Assembly: GCF_014897705.1 (NCBI RefSeq)
Contig: NZ_JABUXV010000026.1
Location: forward strand, 1-50,409
Direction: 5' to 3'
DNA length: 50,409 nt
Source of the DNA: Brachybacterium sp. FME24
GTDB lineage: Bacteria; Actinomycetota; Actinomycetes; Actinomycetales; Dermabacteraceae
Shown here in pieces: positions 28,821-37,937 of the stretch; the first letter of the stretch is position 1, and each line of letters opens with the position of its first letter. Made by a program: the position numbers and the translations under genes. Below the pieces are notes generated by a model. The model was not told the DNA's origin. It saw only the letters and a program-made list of their open reading frames with translations, and did no database searches.

Positions 28821-29831
28821 TCACCCCGCAGAGCCCTCCGGCGCGGCCGCGGTGGACCCGCGCACGATCAGCTGGGGCCGCACGACGACCTCGGTCCGTG
28901 CGGGTCGACGGGACTCTTCGCCGCCGCCGAGCGCAGCGCGCACGGCGGCGCGGGCGATGGAGTTCACCGCCTGGCGGACCGTGGTCAGGGGCGGATCCGT
29001 GAGCCCGGCCCAGAACACGTCGTCGTAGCCGACCACGGAGATGTCCTCCGGCACGGACAGACCCTGTGAGCGCACACCCTCGAGCGCCCCGGCGGCCATC
29101 ACGTCGGATCCGCAGACGATGGCGGTGACGTCGTGGGCGATGAGGTCGCGCGCGGCCTCATACCCGCCGGCGTAGGAGAAGTCGGTGAAGGAGACCGGCC
29201 ACTCCCCCTCGAGCGACGAGGCAGCGACCTCCTCGAAGACTCCGAGCTTGGACCGCACCGGCCAGGTGTGCTCATCGCCCACGGCGAGTCCGATCCGACG
29301 ATGCCCGAGGTCCTGCAGATGGGTGAGGGTCAGCCGCATCGCATGCTCGTCGTCCGTCGAGAGGAACGCGGCATCGAGATCGTCCCGCACCCCGTTGATG
29401 AGCACGAGCGGAGTACCGGCCGCCGTGATCTCGCGGTAGTGCTCGATCGGGCCGCGCTGCTGCGCATGATGCCCGGAGACGACGATGATCGCGTCGACAT
29501 CGCTGTGCAAGAGCCTCTGCAAGATCTCTCGCTCGCGTTCCACGGTGCGGGCTCGCAGACCCACCAGAGTGGACGCCCCACGCTCGAACAGCTCGGCCTC
29601 GAGCCGCTCCGCCCAGGCGGCGAACACCTGGTTGTCGAGGTCCGGCACGAGCACACCGACCAGTGGGCCCGAGGAGAGCGCACGTGGACCCAGGTCGCGG
29701 CCCAGCTGTCGCGCCGCCTCCAGGACCGTGCTGCGCGTGGCCCCGTTGACCCCTGCTTTGCCGTTGAGCACGCGGGAGACCGTCGCCTCGCTGACCCCGG
29801 CGCTCCGGGCGATGTCGATGAGTCGTGTCAT
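28821..29831 (-). CDS. LacI-family transcriptional regulator, probable maltose regulator
   Basis: 336 residues. The N-terminal helix-turn-helix is complete: TRLIDIARSAGVSEATVSRVLNG-type (shown in part), residues about 2-24, with the hinge around 45-55. A periplasmic-binding-like sensor domain covers about 55-330. It probably binds a maltodextrin signal and represses the divergent malEFG genes, where LacI-like sites overlap the promoter. ATG 29831 follows GGAAGGAT and begins exactly at the HTH, so the very long upstream frame is rejected. Confidence 0.9.
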   Translation of the reverse strand: MTRLIDIARSAGVSEATVSRVLNGKAGVNGATRSTVLEAARQLGRDLGPRALSSGPLVGVLVPDLDNQVFAAWAERLEAELFERGASTLVGLRARTVEREREILQRLLHSDVDAIIVVSGHHAQQRGPIEHYREITAAGTPLVLINGVRDDLDAAFLSTDDEHAMRLTLTHLQDLGHRRIGLAVGDEHTWPVRSKLGVFEEVAASSLEGEWPVSFTDFSYAGGYEAARDLIAHDVTAIVCGSDVMAAGALEGVRSQGLSVPEDISVVGYDDVFWAGLTDPPLTTVRQAVNSIARAAVRAALGGGEESRRPARTEVVVRPQLIVRGSTAAAPEGSAG

Positions 29832-29893
29832 GCCACACATCCTTCCAGAGGGTGGGCGAGGGCGGCGCCGCCGGCCGTGGCCGAATCGATACC

Positions 29894-29919
29894 TGCAAGT
29901 TCTTGCGCATTCTTGCACA
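29894..29919. promoter_or_regulatory. LacI-type operator region upstream of malE
   Basis: Three CTTGC elements occur: GCAAG at 29895-29899 inverted to CTTGC at 29902-29906 (arms 2 bp apart), and a further CTTGC at 29912-29916, in two 10-bp direct repeats TTCTTGCGCA/TTCTTGCACA. TGCAAG and CTTGCA also form the outer ends of a larger inverted repeat. The site overlaps the -35 of malE. Confidence 0.65.
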
Positions 29920-29942
29920 GGAGGGGCTTCCTGCTCTACTGT
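29913..29942 (+). promoter_or_regulatory. malE promoter
   Basis: TTGCAC (29913-29918) and TACTGT (29937-29942) are separated by 18 bp. The -35 lies within the LacI-type operator repeats. The malE start at 30000 leaves a ~50-nt leader with Shine-Dalgarno AAAGGAG. Confidence 0.55.
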
Positions 29943-29999
29943 TGCCCCATCGAGCACCGCCATCGAACGCCGGTCGCTCCACGATTCAAAGGAGAAGAC

Positions 30000-31292
30000 G
30001 TGCAGATCCGTCGACAGAGTTTCCTCGCCCTCAGCGGCGTCGCCGCCGGCACCGCCCTGCTCGCCGCCTGCGGCGGCGGGGACGAGACCGGCGGAGGCGG
30101 TGCCAGCGACGCCGGCGGCGCCTCGGATGCCGGTGGCGCCGAGGAAGGCGCGGCCCCCGCTCGAGCCGACGCCGACCTCGTGATCTGGACCGACGAGGAG
30201 AAGGCCGTCTCCCTGGAGGAGCCCGCCGCCGCGTGGGGCGAGGCCAACGGCCTCACCGTCGCGGTGCAGATCGTCGCCGACGATCTGCAGGGCAACTTCG
30301 TCACCGCGAACCAGGCGGGCAACGGCCCCGACATGATCCTCGCGGCCCACGACTGGATCGGGAACCTGGTGCAGAACGGCTCCATCTCCCCCGTGCAGCT
30401 GCCGGGCAACGCGACCGAGGACATCGCTCCCATCGGGATCGAGGCCGTGACCTACGACGGCCAGACCTACGGCGTTCCCTACGCGGTGGAGACCCTGGTG
30501 CTGTTCGCCAACAAGGCGCTCACCGATGCTCCCGAGCCGAAGACCGTCGAGGAGATGGTCGAGGCGGCCACGGCCGGTGGCGCCGACAACGTGCTCGCGC
30601 TCCCCGTCGGCGAGCAGGGCGACGCCTACCACATGGAGGCCTTCTACACCTCCGCGGGCGGTTACCTCTTCGGCAAGGACTCCGAAGGCAACCTCGATCC
30701 CTCCGACGTGGGCGTGGGCCAGGAGGGCTCGATCACCGCCGGCGAGAAGCTCAAGGAGCTCGGTGAGAGCGGCGTGCTGTCCACATCCATCACCGGCGAC
30801 AACGCGATCTCCCTGTTCACCGACGGCAAGGCGGCCTACCTGGTCTCCGGGCCCTGGGCGCTCGAGGACATCCGCACCGCGGAGATCGACTATGCGATGA
30901 GTGCCGTCCCCGGCTTCGAGGGCCTGGATCCGGCGGTCCCCTTCGCCGGTGTCAACGCCTTCTACGTCGCCGCCGGCGGCAAGAACCCGGCGTTCGCGCA
31001 GCAGTTCGCCACCGCTGTGGCCTCCTCCCCGGACATCGTCGAGCAGATGTTCCCCAAGAACGAGCTGCCGCCGGTGAGCCTCGAGCTGCAGAAGAAGCTC
31101 GCCGAGGACTTTCCCGAGATCGTGAAGATCGCGGAGCTCGCCGCCGACGGCGACCCGATGCCCGCCATCCCGGAGATGGCCGCCATCTGGCAGCCGCTGG
31201 GCCAGGCGCAGGCGAACATCGTCGGCGGCGCGGATCCGGAGTCCACGATGGTCTCCGCAGGCGAGGAGATCACCGGCCAGATCAGCGGCTGA
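30000..31292 (+). CDS. malE: maltose/maltodextrin-binding lipoprotein of an ABC transporter
   Basis: 430 residues. The signal sequence begins VQIRRQSFLALSG and ends in the lipobox LLAAC, whose cysteine (about residue 24) would be lipidated. A Gly/Ala linker and the extracellular solute-binding fold follow (from about 55), with ADLVIWTDEEKAVSLEE at its start, typical of family 1 sugar-binding proteins. GTG 30000 is 6 bp from AAAGGAG. First gene of malEFG. A stable hairpin separates it from malF. Confidence 0.9.
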   Translation: MQIRRQSFLALSGVAAGTALLAACGGGDETGGGGASDAGGASDAGGAEEGAAPARADADLVIWTDEEKAVSLEEPAAAWGEANGLTVAVQIVADDLQGNFVTANQAGNGPDMILAAHDWIGNLVQNGSISPVQLPGNATEDIAPIGIEAVTYDGQTYGVPYAVETLVLFANKALTDAPEPKTVEEMVEAATAGGADNVLALPVGEQGDAYHMEAFYTSAGGYLFGKDSEGNLDPSDVGVGQEGSITAGEKLKELGESGVLSTSITGDNAISLFTDGKAAYLVSGPWALEDIRTAEIDYAMSAVPGFEGLDPAVPFAGVNAFYVAAGGKNPAFAQQFATAVASSPDIVEQMFPKNELPPVSLELQKKLAEDFPEIVKIAELAADGDPMPAIPEMAAIWQPLGQAQANIVGGADPESTMVSAGEEITGQISG

Positions 31293-31304
31293 TCCCGACA
31301 CCCT

Positions 31305-31341
31305 CGGGCGGGGTCGGCGCGCACGCGCCGCACCCCGCCCG
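31305..31341 (+). terminator. malE-malF intercistronic hairpin
   Basis: CGGGCGGGGT (31305-31314) pairs with ACCCCGCCCG (31332-31341). An inner CGGCGC/GCGCCG pairing and a GCAC loop give a 16-bp stem with one bulge. It may partly stop transcription or protect the malE message, as known for malE elsewhere. Confidence 0.65.
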
Positions 31342-31462
31342 CGCGCTGCCCCTCCCAGCGCATCTGCACGTCCGTGCACGTCCCTGCCCGGCGCAGCCGG
31401 GCCCGCCGCGGCCTCGTGCCCGGCCCTCTCCCCCGCCCTGATCCCCGAAAGGCAGCGTCGCC

Positions 31463-33043
31463 ATGTCCTCCACCCACGCGCCTGCGCACCGAGAGCGCAC
31501 CACCACGATCCCCGCGATCGTGGTGCGTGTGCTGTTCCTCGGTGCCGTGCTCGCCGTGGCCGCCTTCACCGTGCCGCTCATGATCGAGCTGAAGCAGTGG
31601 ATGTGGCTGACCGTCATGGTCCTGGCCACGGTCGCGATCTTCGTCCTGTACTCGACGAAGCGCTTCGTGCCCGGCAAGTACCTCTTCCCGGGCACCTTCT
31701 TCCTCGTGGTCTTCCTGATCACCCCGATCATCCTCACGATCGGGTACTCCTTCACGAACTTCGGTGACGGCACGCGCGGCACGAAGGAGCAGGCGGTCGA
31801 CTCGATCGTCGCGAACTCCGTGCAGCAGACCGAGGACTCCACCTGGTACAACCTGGCCGTCGCCACTCAGGGAGACCCGGTCGAGGGTCCCTTCACCCTC
31901 TTCCTCGTGGACCCCGAGACCGGCACGGTCTATCGGGGCGACGAGACGGCGCCGGTGCAGGAGATCTCCGCCGATGAGGTCACGGTGACCTCCGGCTTCG
32001 TCACCGAGGCCGAGGGCTACACGATCCTCGACGCCCGCGAGGTGAACGCCGCCTATGATGCGCTGCAGGCTTTCGCCGTCCCGATCTCGGACACCTCCGC
32101 GGTGCGGGTCCAGGGCGCGAACCAGGCCTTCGAGGGCACCACGATGCTCAGCTATGACGACGCCACCGACACGCTCACCGACTCCCTGACCGGCGACGAG
32201 TTCACCGTCGGGAAGGTCGGGGACACCGAGTACTTCGTGGACGCGGACGGCAAGCGCGCCTTCAGCCAGTCCTGGCTGCAGAGCGTCGGGGCGAGCAACT
32301 ACGAGCGCCTGTTCACCGACGCGGGCATCGCGAAGCAGTTCGGCGCGGCCTTCGTGTGGACCCTGGTCTTCGCCCTCGGCTCGGTGCTGCTGACCTTCGT
32401 GGTGGGCTTCGCCCTCGCCCTGGTGCTCAACGACGAGCGGATGCGCGGCCGCCGCCTCTACCGCTCCGTGCTTCTGATGCCCTACGCGGTCCCCGGCTTC
32501 ATCTCCCTGCTGGTGTGGTCGAACTTCTACAACCGTGACTTCGGCCTGATCAACGAGACGCTGGGCCTGAACCTGGACTGGATGGGCGACCCCACGCTCG
32601 CCAAGGCCGCCGTGCTGCTGACGAACCTGTGGATGGGCTTCCCCTATATGTTCATCGTCTCCACCGGCGCCCTGCAGGCGATCCCGAACGACGTCACGGA
32701 GGCCGCCCGGATGGACGGTGCCAGCCGGCTGCAGACCACGCTCAAGGTGGTGACCCCGCTGCTCATGGTGGCGGTGGCCCCGCTGCTGGTGGCGTCCTTC
32801 GCCTTCAACTTCAACAACTTCAACGCCATCCAGCTGCTCACCGAGGGCGGTCCGTTCCTCCCGGGCGAATACACCCGCGGCGGGACCGACATCCTGATCT
32901 CGATGATCTACCGCATCGCCTTCGGCGGATCCGGGGCCGACTTCGGCTTCGCCTCGGCGGTCTCCGTCGCCCTGTTCGCGCTCACCGGCGTGCTCGCGGC
33001 GATCCAGTTCCGGTTCACCAACGTCCTCGAAGACGTCAACTGA
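31463..33043 (+). CDS. malF: maltose ABC transporter permease MalF-like
   Basis: 526 residues. Hydrophobic segments occur at about 20-70 and 72-95. A large extracytoplasmic domain (about 100-285) follows, as in MalF. Six or so helices carry the EAA loop EAARMDGASRLQTTLKVVTP (about 413-432), which docks to the ATPase. Part of the maltodextrin importer with MalE and MalG. No ATPase gene is present in the window, so a shared MsiK/MalK-type ATPase is likely elsewhere. The start ATG follows GAAAGGCAG. Confidence 0.93.
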   Translation: MSSTHAPAHRERTTTIPAIVVRVLFLGAVLAVAAFTVPLMIELKQWMWLTVMVLATVAIFVLYSTKRFVPGKYLFPGTFFLVVFLITPIILTIGYSFTNFGDGTRGTKEQAVDSIVANSVQQTEDSTWYNLAVATQGDPVEGPFTLFLVDPETGTVYRGDETAPVQEISADEVTVTSGFVTEAEGYTILDAREVNAAYDALQAFAVPISDTSAVRVQGANQAFEGTTMLSYDDATDTLTDSLTGDEFTVGKVGDTEYFVDADGKRAFSQSWLQSVGASNYERLFTDAGIAKQFGAAFVWTLVFALGSVLLTFVVGFALALVLNDERMRGRRLYRSVLLMPYAVPGFISLLVWSNFYNRDFGLINETLGLNLDWMGDPTLAKAAVLLTNLWMGFPYMFIVSTGALQAIPNDVTEAARMDGASRLQTTLKVVTPLLMVAVAPLLVASFAFNFNNFNAIQLLTEGGPFLPGEYTRGGTDILISMIYRIAFGGSGADFGFASAVSVALFALTGVLAAIQFRFTNVLEDVN

Positions 33044-33056
33044 GAGGAGACCTGCG

Positions 33057-33977
33057 ATGAGCACCTCCACCACGCCCCGTATCCCCACCGCGCCCCTCGC
33101 CCCGGTCGCCATCCCGCGCCGGATGTCCCCGCGCCGCTGGATGGCCGAGATCGGCTGGCGCCATCTGGTCGGCCTCGCAGCCATGGCCTTCGCCGTCTTC
33201 CCGATCCTGTTCGTGGTCTCCGCCTCGCTGAACCCGCTGGGGACCGTGTCCTCCTCGGGGCTGCTGCCCAAGGCGTTCAGCCTGGTCCACTACGAGGCGC
33301 TGATCAGCGGATCCCGCGGACCGTTCCTGCAGTGGTACCTCAACACCCTCATCGTCTGCGGCGTCGTCGCCGTGACCCAGGTGTTCCTGTCCACGCTCGC
33401 GGCCTATGTGTTCAGCCGCTTCCGCTTCGCCGGCCGTCGGATCGGGCTGCTGTCCCTGCTGCTGGTGATGATGTTCCCGGCCATCCTCGCGATGATCGCC
33501 GTGTACACCATGATCTCCGACCTCGGGCAGGTCATCCCCGTGCTGGGCCTGAACTCTCTGCCGGGCTACATCGTGGTGCTCCTCGGCGGCTCGCTGGGAC
33601 AGGTCTGGCTGATCAAGGGATTCTTCGACACGGTGCCCAAGGAGCTCGACGAGGCGGCGATCATCGACGGCTGCAGCCACTGGCAGGTCTTCACGAAGAT
33701 CCTGCTGCCCACGCTCACCCCGATCCTCGCCACCACGGTGCTGCTCGCCCTGGTCGGCGTGCTCAGCGAGTTCCTGCTCGGCTCGATCTTCCTGACCGCC
33801 GACGACAAGAAGACGCTCGCGGTGGGCCTGTACGGGCTGCTCCAGGGCGACCGGTCGAACAACCTGGGCGTCTTCGCCGCCGGGTCCGTGATGATCATGA
33901 TCCCGGTGATCATCCTGTACCAGTTCCTCCAGCGCTACATCGTCGGCGGCTCCACCGCCGGCGCCGTGAAGGGCTGA
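33057..33977 (+). CDS. malG: maltose ABC transporter permease MalG-like
   Basis: 306 residues, with about six transmembrane helices. The EAA loop is DEAAIIDGCSHWQVFTKI (about 198-215). Typical MalG size. It follows malF after 13 bp with AGAGGAG near its start, and the GH13 gene follows after 10 bp, so the three are one transcript. Inner-membrane channel partner of MalF. Confidence 0.93.
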   Translation: MSTSTTPRIPTAPLAPVAIPRRMSPRRWMAEIGWRHLVGLAAMAFAVFPILFVVSASLNPLGTVSSSGLLPKAFSLVHYEALISGSRGPFLQWYLNTLIVCGVVAVTQVFLSTLAAYVFSRFRFAGRRIGLLSLLLVMMFPAILAMIAVYTMISDLGQVIPVLGLNSLPGYIVVLLGGSLGQVWLIKGFFDTVPKELDEAAIIDGCSHWQVFTKILLPTLTPILATTVLLALVGVLSEFLLGSIFLTADDKKTLAVGLYGLLQGDRSNNLGVFAAGSVMIMIPVIILYQFLQRYIVGGSTAGAVKG

Positions 33978-33987
33978 TCCCGCCTCC

Positions 33988-36039
33988 ATGACTGCTCCTG
34001 TGAATGCCGCTGCGTCTGCCGCTCGCACCGCCGCGCTGACCACCGCCCTGCCTGCGCCCGTCGACGCCTCGGGGGTGCCGCTGCTCGAACAGCCCCACCA
34101 CGACAGCGGTCCGCTCCACGTCCCGGCCCGGCCCCGCCGGATCGGGGACGCGGTCCTGCTGCGGGTGTGGGTGCCGGACTCCTATCCGGCCGACGTCCTC
34201 GCCCTGCGCACGGTGGTCGATGGAGAGATCCGCACCGCCCGGCTCACCCTCGCCGCCTGCGAGGCGGCCGGGGCCTGGTGGGAGACGACGCTGAGCGTCT
34301 CGAACCCCGTCGTGGGCTACCGCTTCTGCGTGCTCGCCGCGGACGGCGCCGTGACCGCGACGGGCGCTCCGGTCCCCGCCTATGCCTGGCTCACCGCGGC
34401 CGGGCTGATCCCCTGGGACGTGTCCGATGCGACCGACTTCCGGCTCGTGGTCCATGAGGCCGCCCCGGACTGGGTGGACGATGCGATCGTCTACCAGGTC
34501 TTCCCCGACCGCTTCTCCCGCAGCGCGAGGACGCCGCTGGATGACCTCGGCCGTCCCGCCCCGCAGGAGCTCCCTCAGTGGGCGATCCCGATGGCCTGGG
34601 AGGACGAACCCGCGACGCAGGGGATCATCACCGGGCAGCAGTTCTACGGTGGCGACCTGGACGGGGTGATCGACCGGCTGGACCACATCGCGTCCCTCGG
34701 CGCGGACACCGTCTATCTCACCCCCGTGTTCCCGGCCGGGTCGGTGCACCGCTACGACGCCTCGACCTTCGACGCCGTGGATCCCCTGCTGGGAGGCGAC
34801 GAGGCCCTGGTACGGCTCTCCGGCGCTCTCCACGCCCGCGGGATGCGACTCGTGCTGGATCTGACCACGAACCACACCGGCGACACCCACGAGTGGTTCC
34901 GCGCCGCCCAGGCCGATCCTGACTCCCCCGAGGCGGGCTTCTACCTCTTCGACGAGCATCCTGATCGATACGTCTGCTGGCTCGATGTGCCGACCCTGCC
35001 CAAGCTCGACCAGCGCGGCGCCGTGCTCCGTGAGCGGCTCACCCGCGGCGCAGGCAGCGTCGTCGGCCGGTACCTCGCCGGCCCCGTCCTCGCCGACGGC
35101 TGGCGGATCGACGTGGCGAACATGACCGGCCGCCATGGCGCGGTGGACCTCACCCACGAGGTGGCGCAGGAGATCCGCTCCACCCAGCGCGAGGTCTCCG
35201 CCGAGACCGGCCGGGACACCTGGCTGATCGCCGAGCACGGCCATGACGCCACCGGTGATCTCGCCGGGGACGGCTGGCACGGAACCATGAACTACGCGGG
35301 CTTCACCCGTCCCCTGTGGGCGTGGCTCGCCGACCCGGGCAGCGACCTCAACTGGCTCGGCCTCCCCATGACGCTGCCCCGGCTGAGCGGCACCGTCATC
35401 TCCCGCACCCTGCGCGACTACAACGCGCAGATGTCCTGGGAGGCGCGCACCCATTCCCAGAACCAGCTGTCCAGCCATGACACGCCCCGCACCCGCACGG
35501 TCGTCGGCTCCCGGGGCCGGCAGCTGACGGCGATCGCCGCCCTGGCCACGCTGCCCGGAGTGCCGACCGTGTTCGCGGGGGACGAGCTCGGGGCCGTCGG
35601 CACCAACGGCGAGCACTCCCGCACGCCGATGCCGTGGCCCGCGATCGAGGAGGCCGACGGCGAGCGCATCGACCTCGCGATCCTCGCGGCGACCCGCGCC
35701 CTGCTGGGCCTGCGCCGGCGGGAAGTGGCCCTGCGCCGCGGTGGTCTGCGATGGTTGTCCATCGGCCCTGACGCCCTCGTGTTCGCCCGGACCCACCCGG
35801 AGGGGGAGGTGATCGTGCATCTCGCTCGGGACGCCCATGCGGAGCTCACGCTGGACCTCGCGGCCCTGCCGGGCTTCCCCGCGGGGTCCGCGGAACCTCC
35901 GGCGTCCGTCGAGGTCCTCCATCAGGAGGGCGGCGCCCGGGCCCGCCGGCTGGGGCGCTCGCTCGAGCTCTCGGCCGCCCATGCCGGGGCGACCTTGATC
36001 AAGGTCGTCCGCACCGCCTCTGACGTCCCCTCGCCCTGA
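33988..36039 (+). CDS. GH13 maltodextrin hydrolase (cyclomaltodextrinase/MalZ-like)
   Basis: 683 residues. An N-terminal beta-sandwich domain (about 45-150) precedes the GH13 barrel, which begins DAIVYQVFPDRFS near 166. Catalytic residues are visible: the nucleophile Asp in DGWRIDVAN (about 374), the acid Glu in IAEHGHD (about 415) and the SSHDTPR aspartate (about 497). The N-terminal domain and lack of signal peptide point to a cytosolic maltodextrin hydrolase acting on imported oligosaccharides. Substrate preference is inference. It directly follows malG. Confidence 0.88.
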   Translation: MTAPVNAAASAARTAALTTALPAPVDASGVPLLEQPHHDSGPLHVPARPRRIGDAVLLRVWVPDSYPADVLALRTVVDGEIRTARLTLAACEAAGAWWETTLSVSNPVVGYRFCVLAADGAVTATGAPVPAYAWLTAAGLIPWDVSDATDFRLVVHEAAPDWVDDAIVYQVFPDRFSRSARTPLDDLGRPAPQELPQWAIPMAWEDEPATQGIITGQQFYGGDLDGVIDRLDHIASLGADTVYLTPVFPAGSVHRYDASTFDAVDPLLGGDEALVRLSGALHARGMRLVLDLTTNHTGDTHEWFRAAQADPDSPEAGFYLFDEHPDRYVCWLDVPTLPKLDQRGAVLRERLTRGAGSVVGRYLAGPVLADGWRIDVANMTGRHGAVDLTHEVAQEIRSTQREVSAETGRDTWLIAEHGHDATGDLAGDGWHGTMNYAGFTRPLWAWLADPGSDLNWLGLPMTLPRLSGTVISRTLRDYNAQMSWEARTHSQNQLSSHDTPRTRTVVGSRGRQLTAIAALATLPGVPTVFAGDELGAVGTNGEHSRTPMPWPAIEEADGERIDLAILAATRALLGLRRREVALRRGGLRWLSIGPDALVFARTHPEGEVIVHLARDAHAELTLDLAALPGFPAGSAEPPASVEVLHQEGGARARRLGRSLELSAAHAGATLIKVVRTASDVPSP

Positions 36040-36151
36040 ACCCGACCGCCCCTCGACCCCGCCGCAGCCCACCCGGGAGCGCCTGCACCTGCAGCGCCCG
36101 GCCGGAGCACGGCATCCGACCCACCAGCACAGCACCCTCGGAAGGACCTGC

Positions 36152-37867
36152 ATGACCTCCCCGATCTCGACCCCCGCGCCCAGCACGACCACGCACGCGC
36201 ACACCCGCACGGCCGATGAGGCGGCATCCCAGCAGTGGTGGCGCGACGCCGTGGTCTACCAGGTGTACCCCCGCTCCTTCGCCGACGCGGACGGCGACGG
36301 CATGGGCGACCTCCCCGGAGTCACCGCGCACCTGCCCTACCTGCGCGACCTCGGCGTCGACGCGATCTGGCTCTCGCCCTTCTACACCTCCCCGCAGCAC
36401 GACGGCGGCTATGACGTCGCCGACTACACCGACGTCGACCCCCGCTTCGGGTCCCTGGCCGACGCCGACGAGATGATCGCGCGCGCCCACGAGCTGGGGC
36501 TGAAGGTCGTCGTCGACATCGTGCCCAACCACTCCTCGAGCGACCATGTGCTGTTCCAGCAGGCGCTGGCCGCCGCCCCCGGCTCCCCGGAGCGGGATAT
36601 GTACATGTTCGCCGAGGGCCGGGGCGAGAACGGCGAGCTGCCGCCGAACAACTGGACCTCGATCTTCCACGGCCCGGCCTGGACCCGGATCACCGAGGCG
36701 GACGGCGCCCCCGGGCAGTGGTACCTGCACATCTTCGACACCAGCCAGCCGGACTGGAACTGGGAGAACCCGCGGGTGCACGCGCTGTTCCAGGACGTGC
36801 TGCGCTTCTGGTTGGACCGCGGGGCCGACGGCTTCCGGGTCGACGTCGCCCACGGCATGGTCAAGCCCGAGGGCCTGCCGGATGCGACCGTGAACGCCGA
36901 CGGGCTGCTCGACATCCCCGAAGGCGAGGTGCCGATCTACTTCGACAATGACGGCGTGCTGGACATCTATCGGCAGTGGCGACCCATCCTGGACGCGTAC
37001 GAGGGCGATCGGATGATGGTGCTCGAGGCATGGATCCCCGAGCACCGGCTGCCGCTGTACATCGGCCGCGAGGAAGCGCACCAGTCCTTCAACTTCGGAT
37101 TCCTCCAGGCCCGCTGGGGCGTGGACACCATGCGGGCAGCGATCGAGGAGCCCCTGGCCCTGGCCGACGCCGTCGGCGCACCCACCACCTGGGTGCTCTC
37201 CAATCACGACGTGGTGCGCCACGCCTCCCGCTACGGTTTCCCCCCGGATCACCGCTTCGGCGAGGGCCTGCGCCGCGATGAGGTGCCCGACGCCGAGCTG
37301 GGTCTGCGCCGGGCGCGCGCCGCGACCCTGCTGATGCTGTCCCTGCCCGGCGCCGCCTACCTGTACCAGGGTGAGGAGCTCGGACTGCCGGAGGTTCGCG
37401 AGATCCCCGACGAGCTGCGCGAGGATCCCTCCCATCTGCGCGCCGGAGTCCCTGGCCGCGACGGGTGCCGGGTCCCCCTGCCGTGGCAGCAGGACGCGCC
37501 GGCCTTCGGCTTCTCCCGCACCGGGAAGAGCTGGCTGCCCCAACCTGCCGAGTTCGGCGCGCTCGCGGCCGATGCCCAGGAGGGAGTGGAGGGGTCGACC
37601 CTGGAGATGTATCGCACCGCCCTGCGGCTGCGGCGGGAGCTGGGGCTGGGGCGCCCCGAGGAGCCCGTCACCTTCGAACCCGGCCTGCCCGACGGCGTGC
37701 TCGGCGTGAGGCGCGGCGATCTGACCGTCCTGGTGAACACCTCCGAGACGGACGTCTCCCTGCCGGCCGGTCACCGCCTGGCCGGCGCCGAGGAGCTCGT
37801 GAGCTCCTCGGCCGCGGCCACCGGCACCCTCCCGGCCGACGGCGCCCTCTGGTTGCGCGACGTCTGA
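36152..37867 (+). CDS. GH13 alpha-glucosidase
   Basis: 571 residues. The sequence opens WWRDAVVYQVYPRSF (about 29-43) with GDGMGDLPG just after, a signature of oligosaccharide alpha-1,4-glucosidases. Catalytic residues: Asp in DGFRVDVAHG (about 231), Glu in VLEAWIP (about 291), and the SNHDVVRH aspartate (about 352). No signal peptide. It would finish cytosolic maltodextrin breakdown to glucose. GGAAGGAC lies before the ATG. A terminator follows at 37879. Confidence 0.92.
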   Translation: MTSPISTPAPSTTTHAHTRTADEAASQQWWRDAVVYQVYPRSFADADGDGMGDLPGVTAHLPYLRDLGVDAIWLSPFYTSPQHDGGYDVADYTDVDPRFGSLADADEMIARAHELGLKVVVDIVPNHSSSDHVLFQQALAAAPGSPERDMYMFAEGRGENGELPPNNWTSIFHGPAWTRITEADGAPGQWYLHIFDTSQPDWNWENPRVHALFQDVLRFWLDRGADGFRVDVAHGMVKPEGLPDATVNADGLLDIPEGEVPIYFDNDGVLDIYRQWRPILDAYEGDRMMVLEAWIPEHRLPLYIGREEAHQSFNFGFLQARWGVDTMRAAIEEPLALADAVGAPTTWVLSNHDVVRHASRYGFPPDHRFGEGLRRDEVPDAELGLRRARAATLLMLSLPGAAYLYQGEELGLPEVREIPDELREDPSHLRAGVPGRDGCRVPLPWQQDAPAFGFSRTGKSWLPQPAEFGALAADAQEGVEGSTLEMYRTALRLRRELGLGRPEEPVTFEPGLPDGVLGVRRGDLTVLVNTSETDVSLPAGHRLAGAEELVSSSAAATGTLPADGALWLRDV

Positions 37868-37878
37868 CCGGTCACGGT

Positions 37879-37909
37879 CGATCGCGGCGTCCCCGTGGCG
37901 CCGCGATCG
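37879..37909 (+). terminator. terminator after the maltose locus
   Basis: CGATCGCGGCG (37879-37889) pairs perfectly with 37899-37909 across a 9-base loop. It closes the mal operon just before the next promoter. Confidence 0.75.
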
Positions 37910-37925
37910 TCCGGCCCGTCGCCGC

Positions 37926-37931
37926 TAGGAT
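37926..37931 (+). promoter_or_regulatory. leaderless -10 hexamer TAGGAT
   Basis: TAGGAT is followed by 6 bp and the ATG at 37938. Confidence 0.6.
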
Positions 37932-37937
37932 CACGGC

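Noticed and set aside
29133..29999. Upstream extension of the maltose-binding protein frame
   Set aside because: It runs antisense through the LacI-family gene. GTG 30000 has a good Shine-Dalgarno sequence and starts a lipoprotein signal.
30000..30075. Tat signal on the maltose-binding protein
   Set aside because: RR is present, but the spacing (RRQSFL) departs from the RRxFL consensus. A lipobox is clear, so a lipoprotein signal is called without naming the export route.
29832..31379. N-terminal extension of the LacI-family regulator
   Set aside because: The extension is antisense to malE. The helix-turn-helix begins exactly at ATG 29831.
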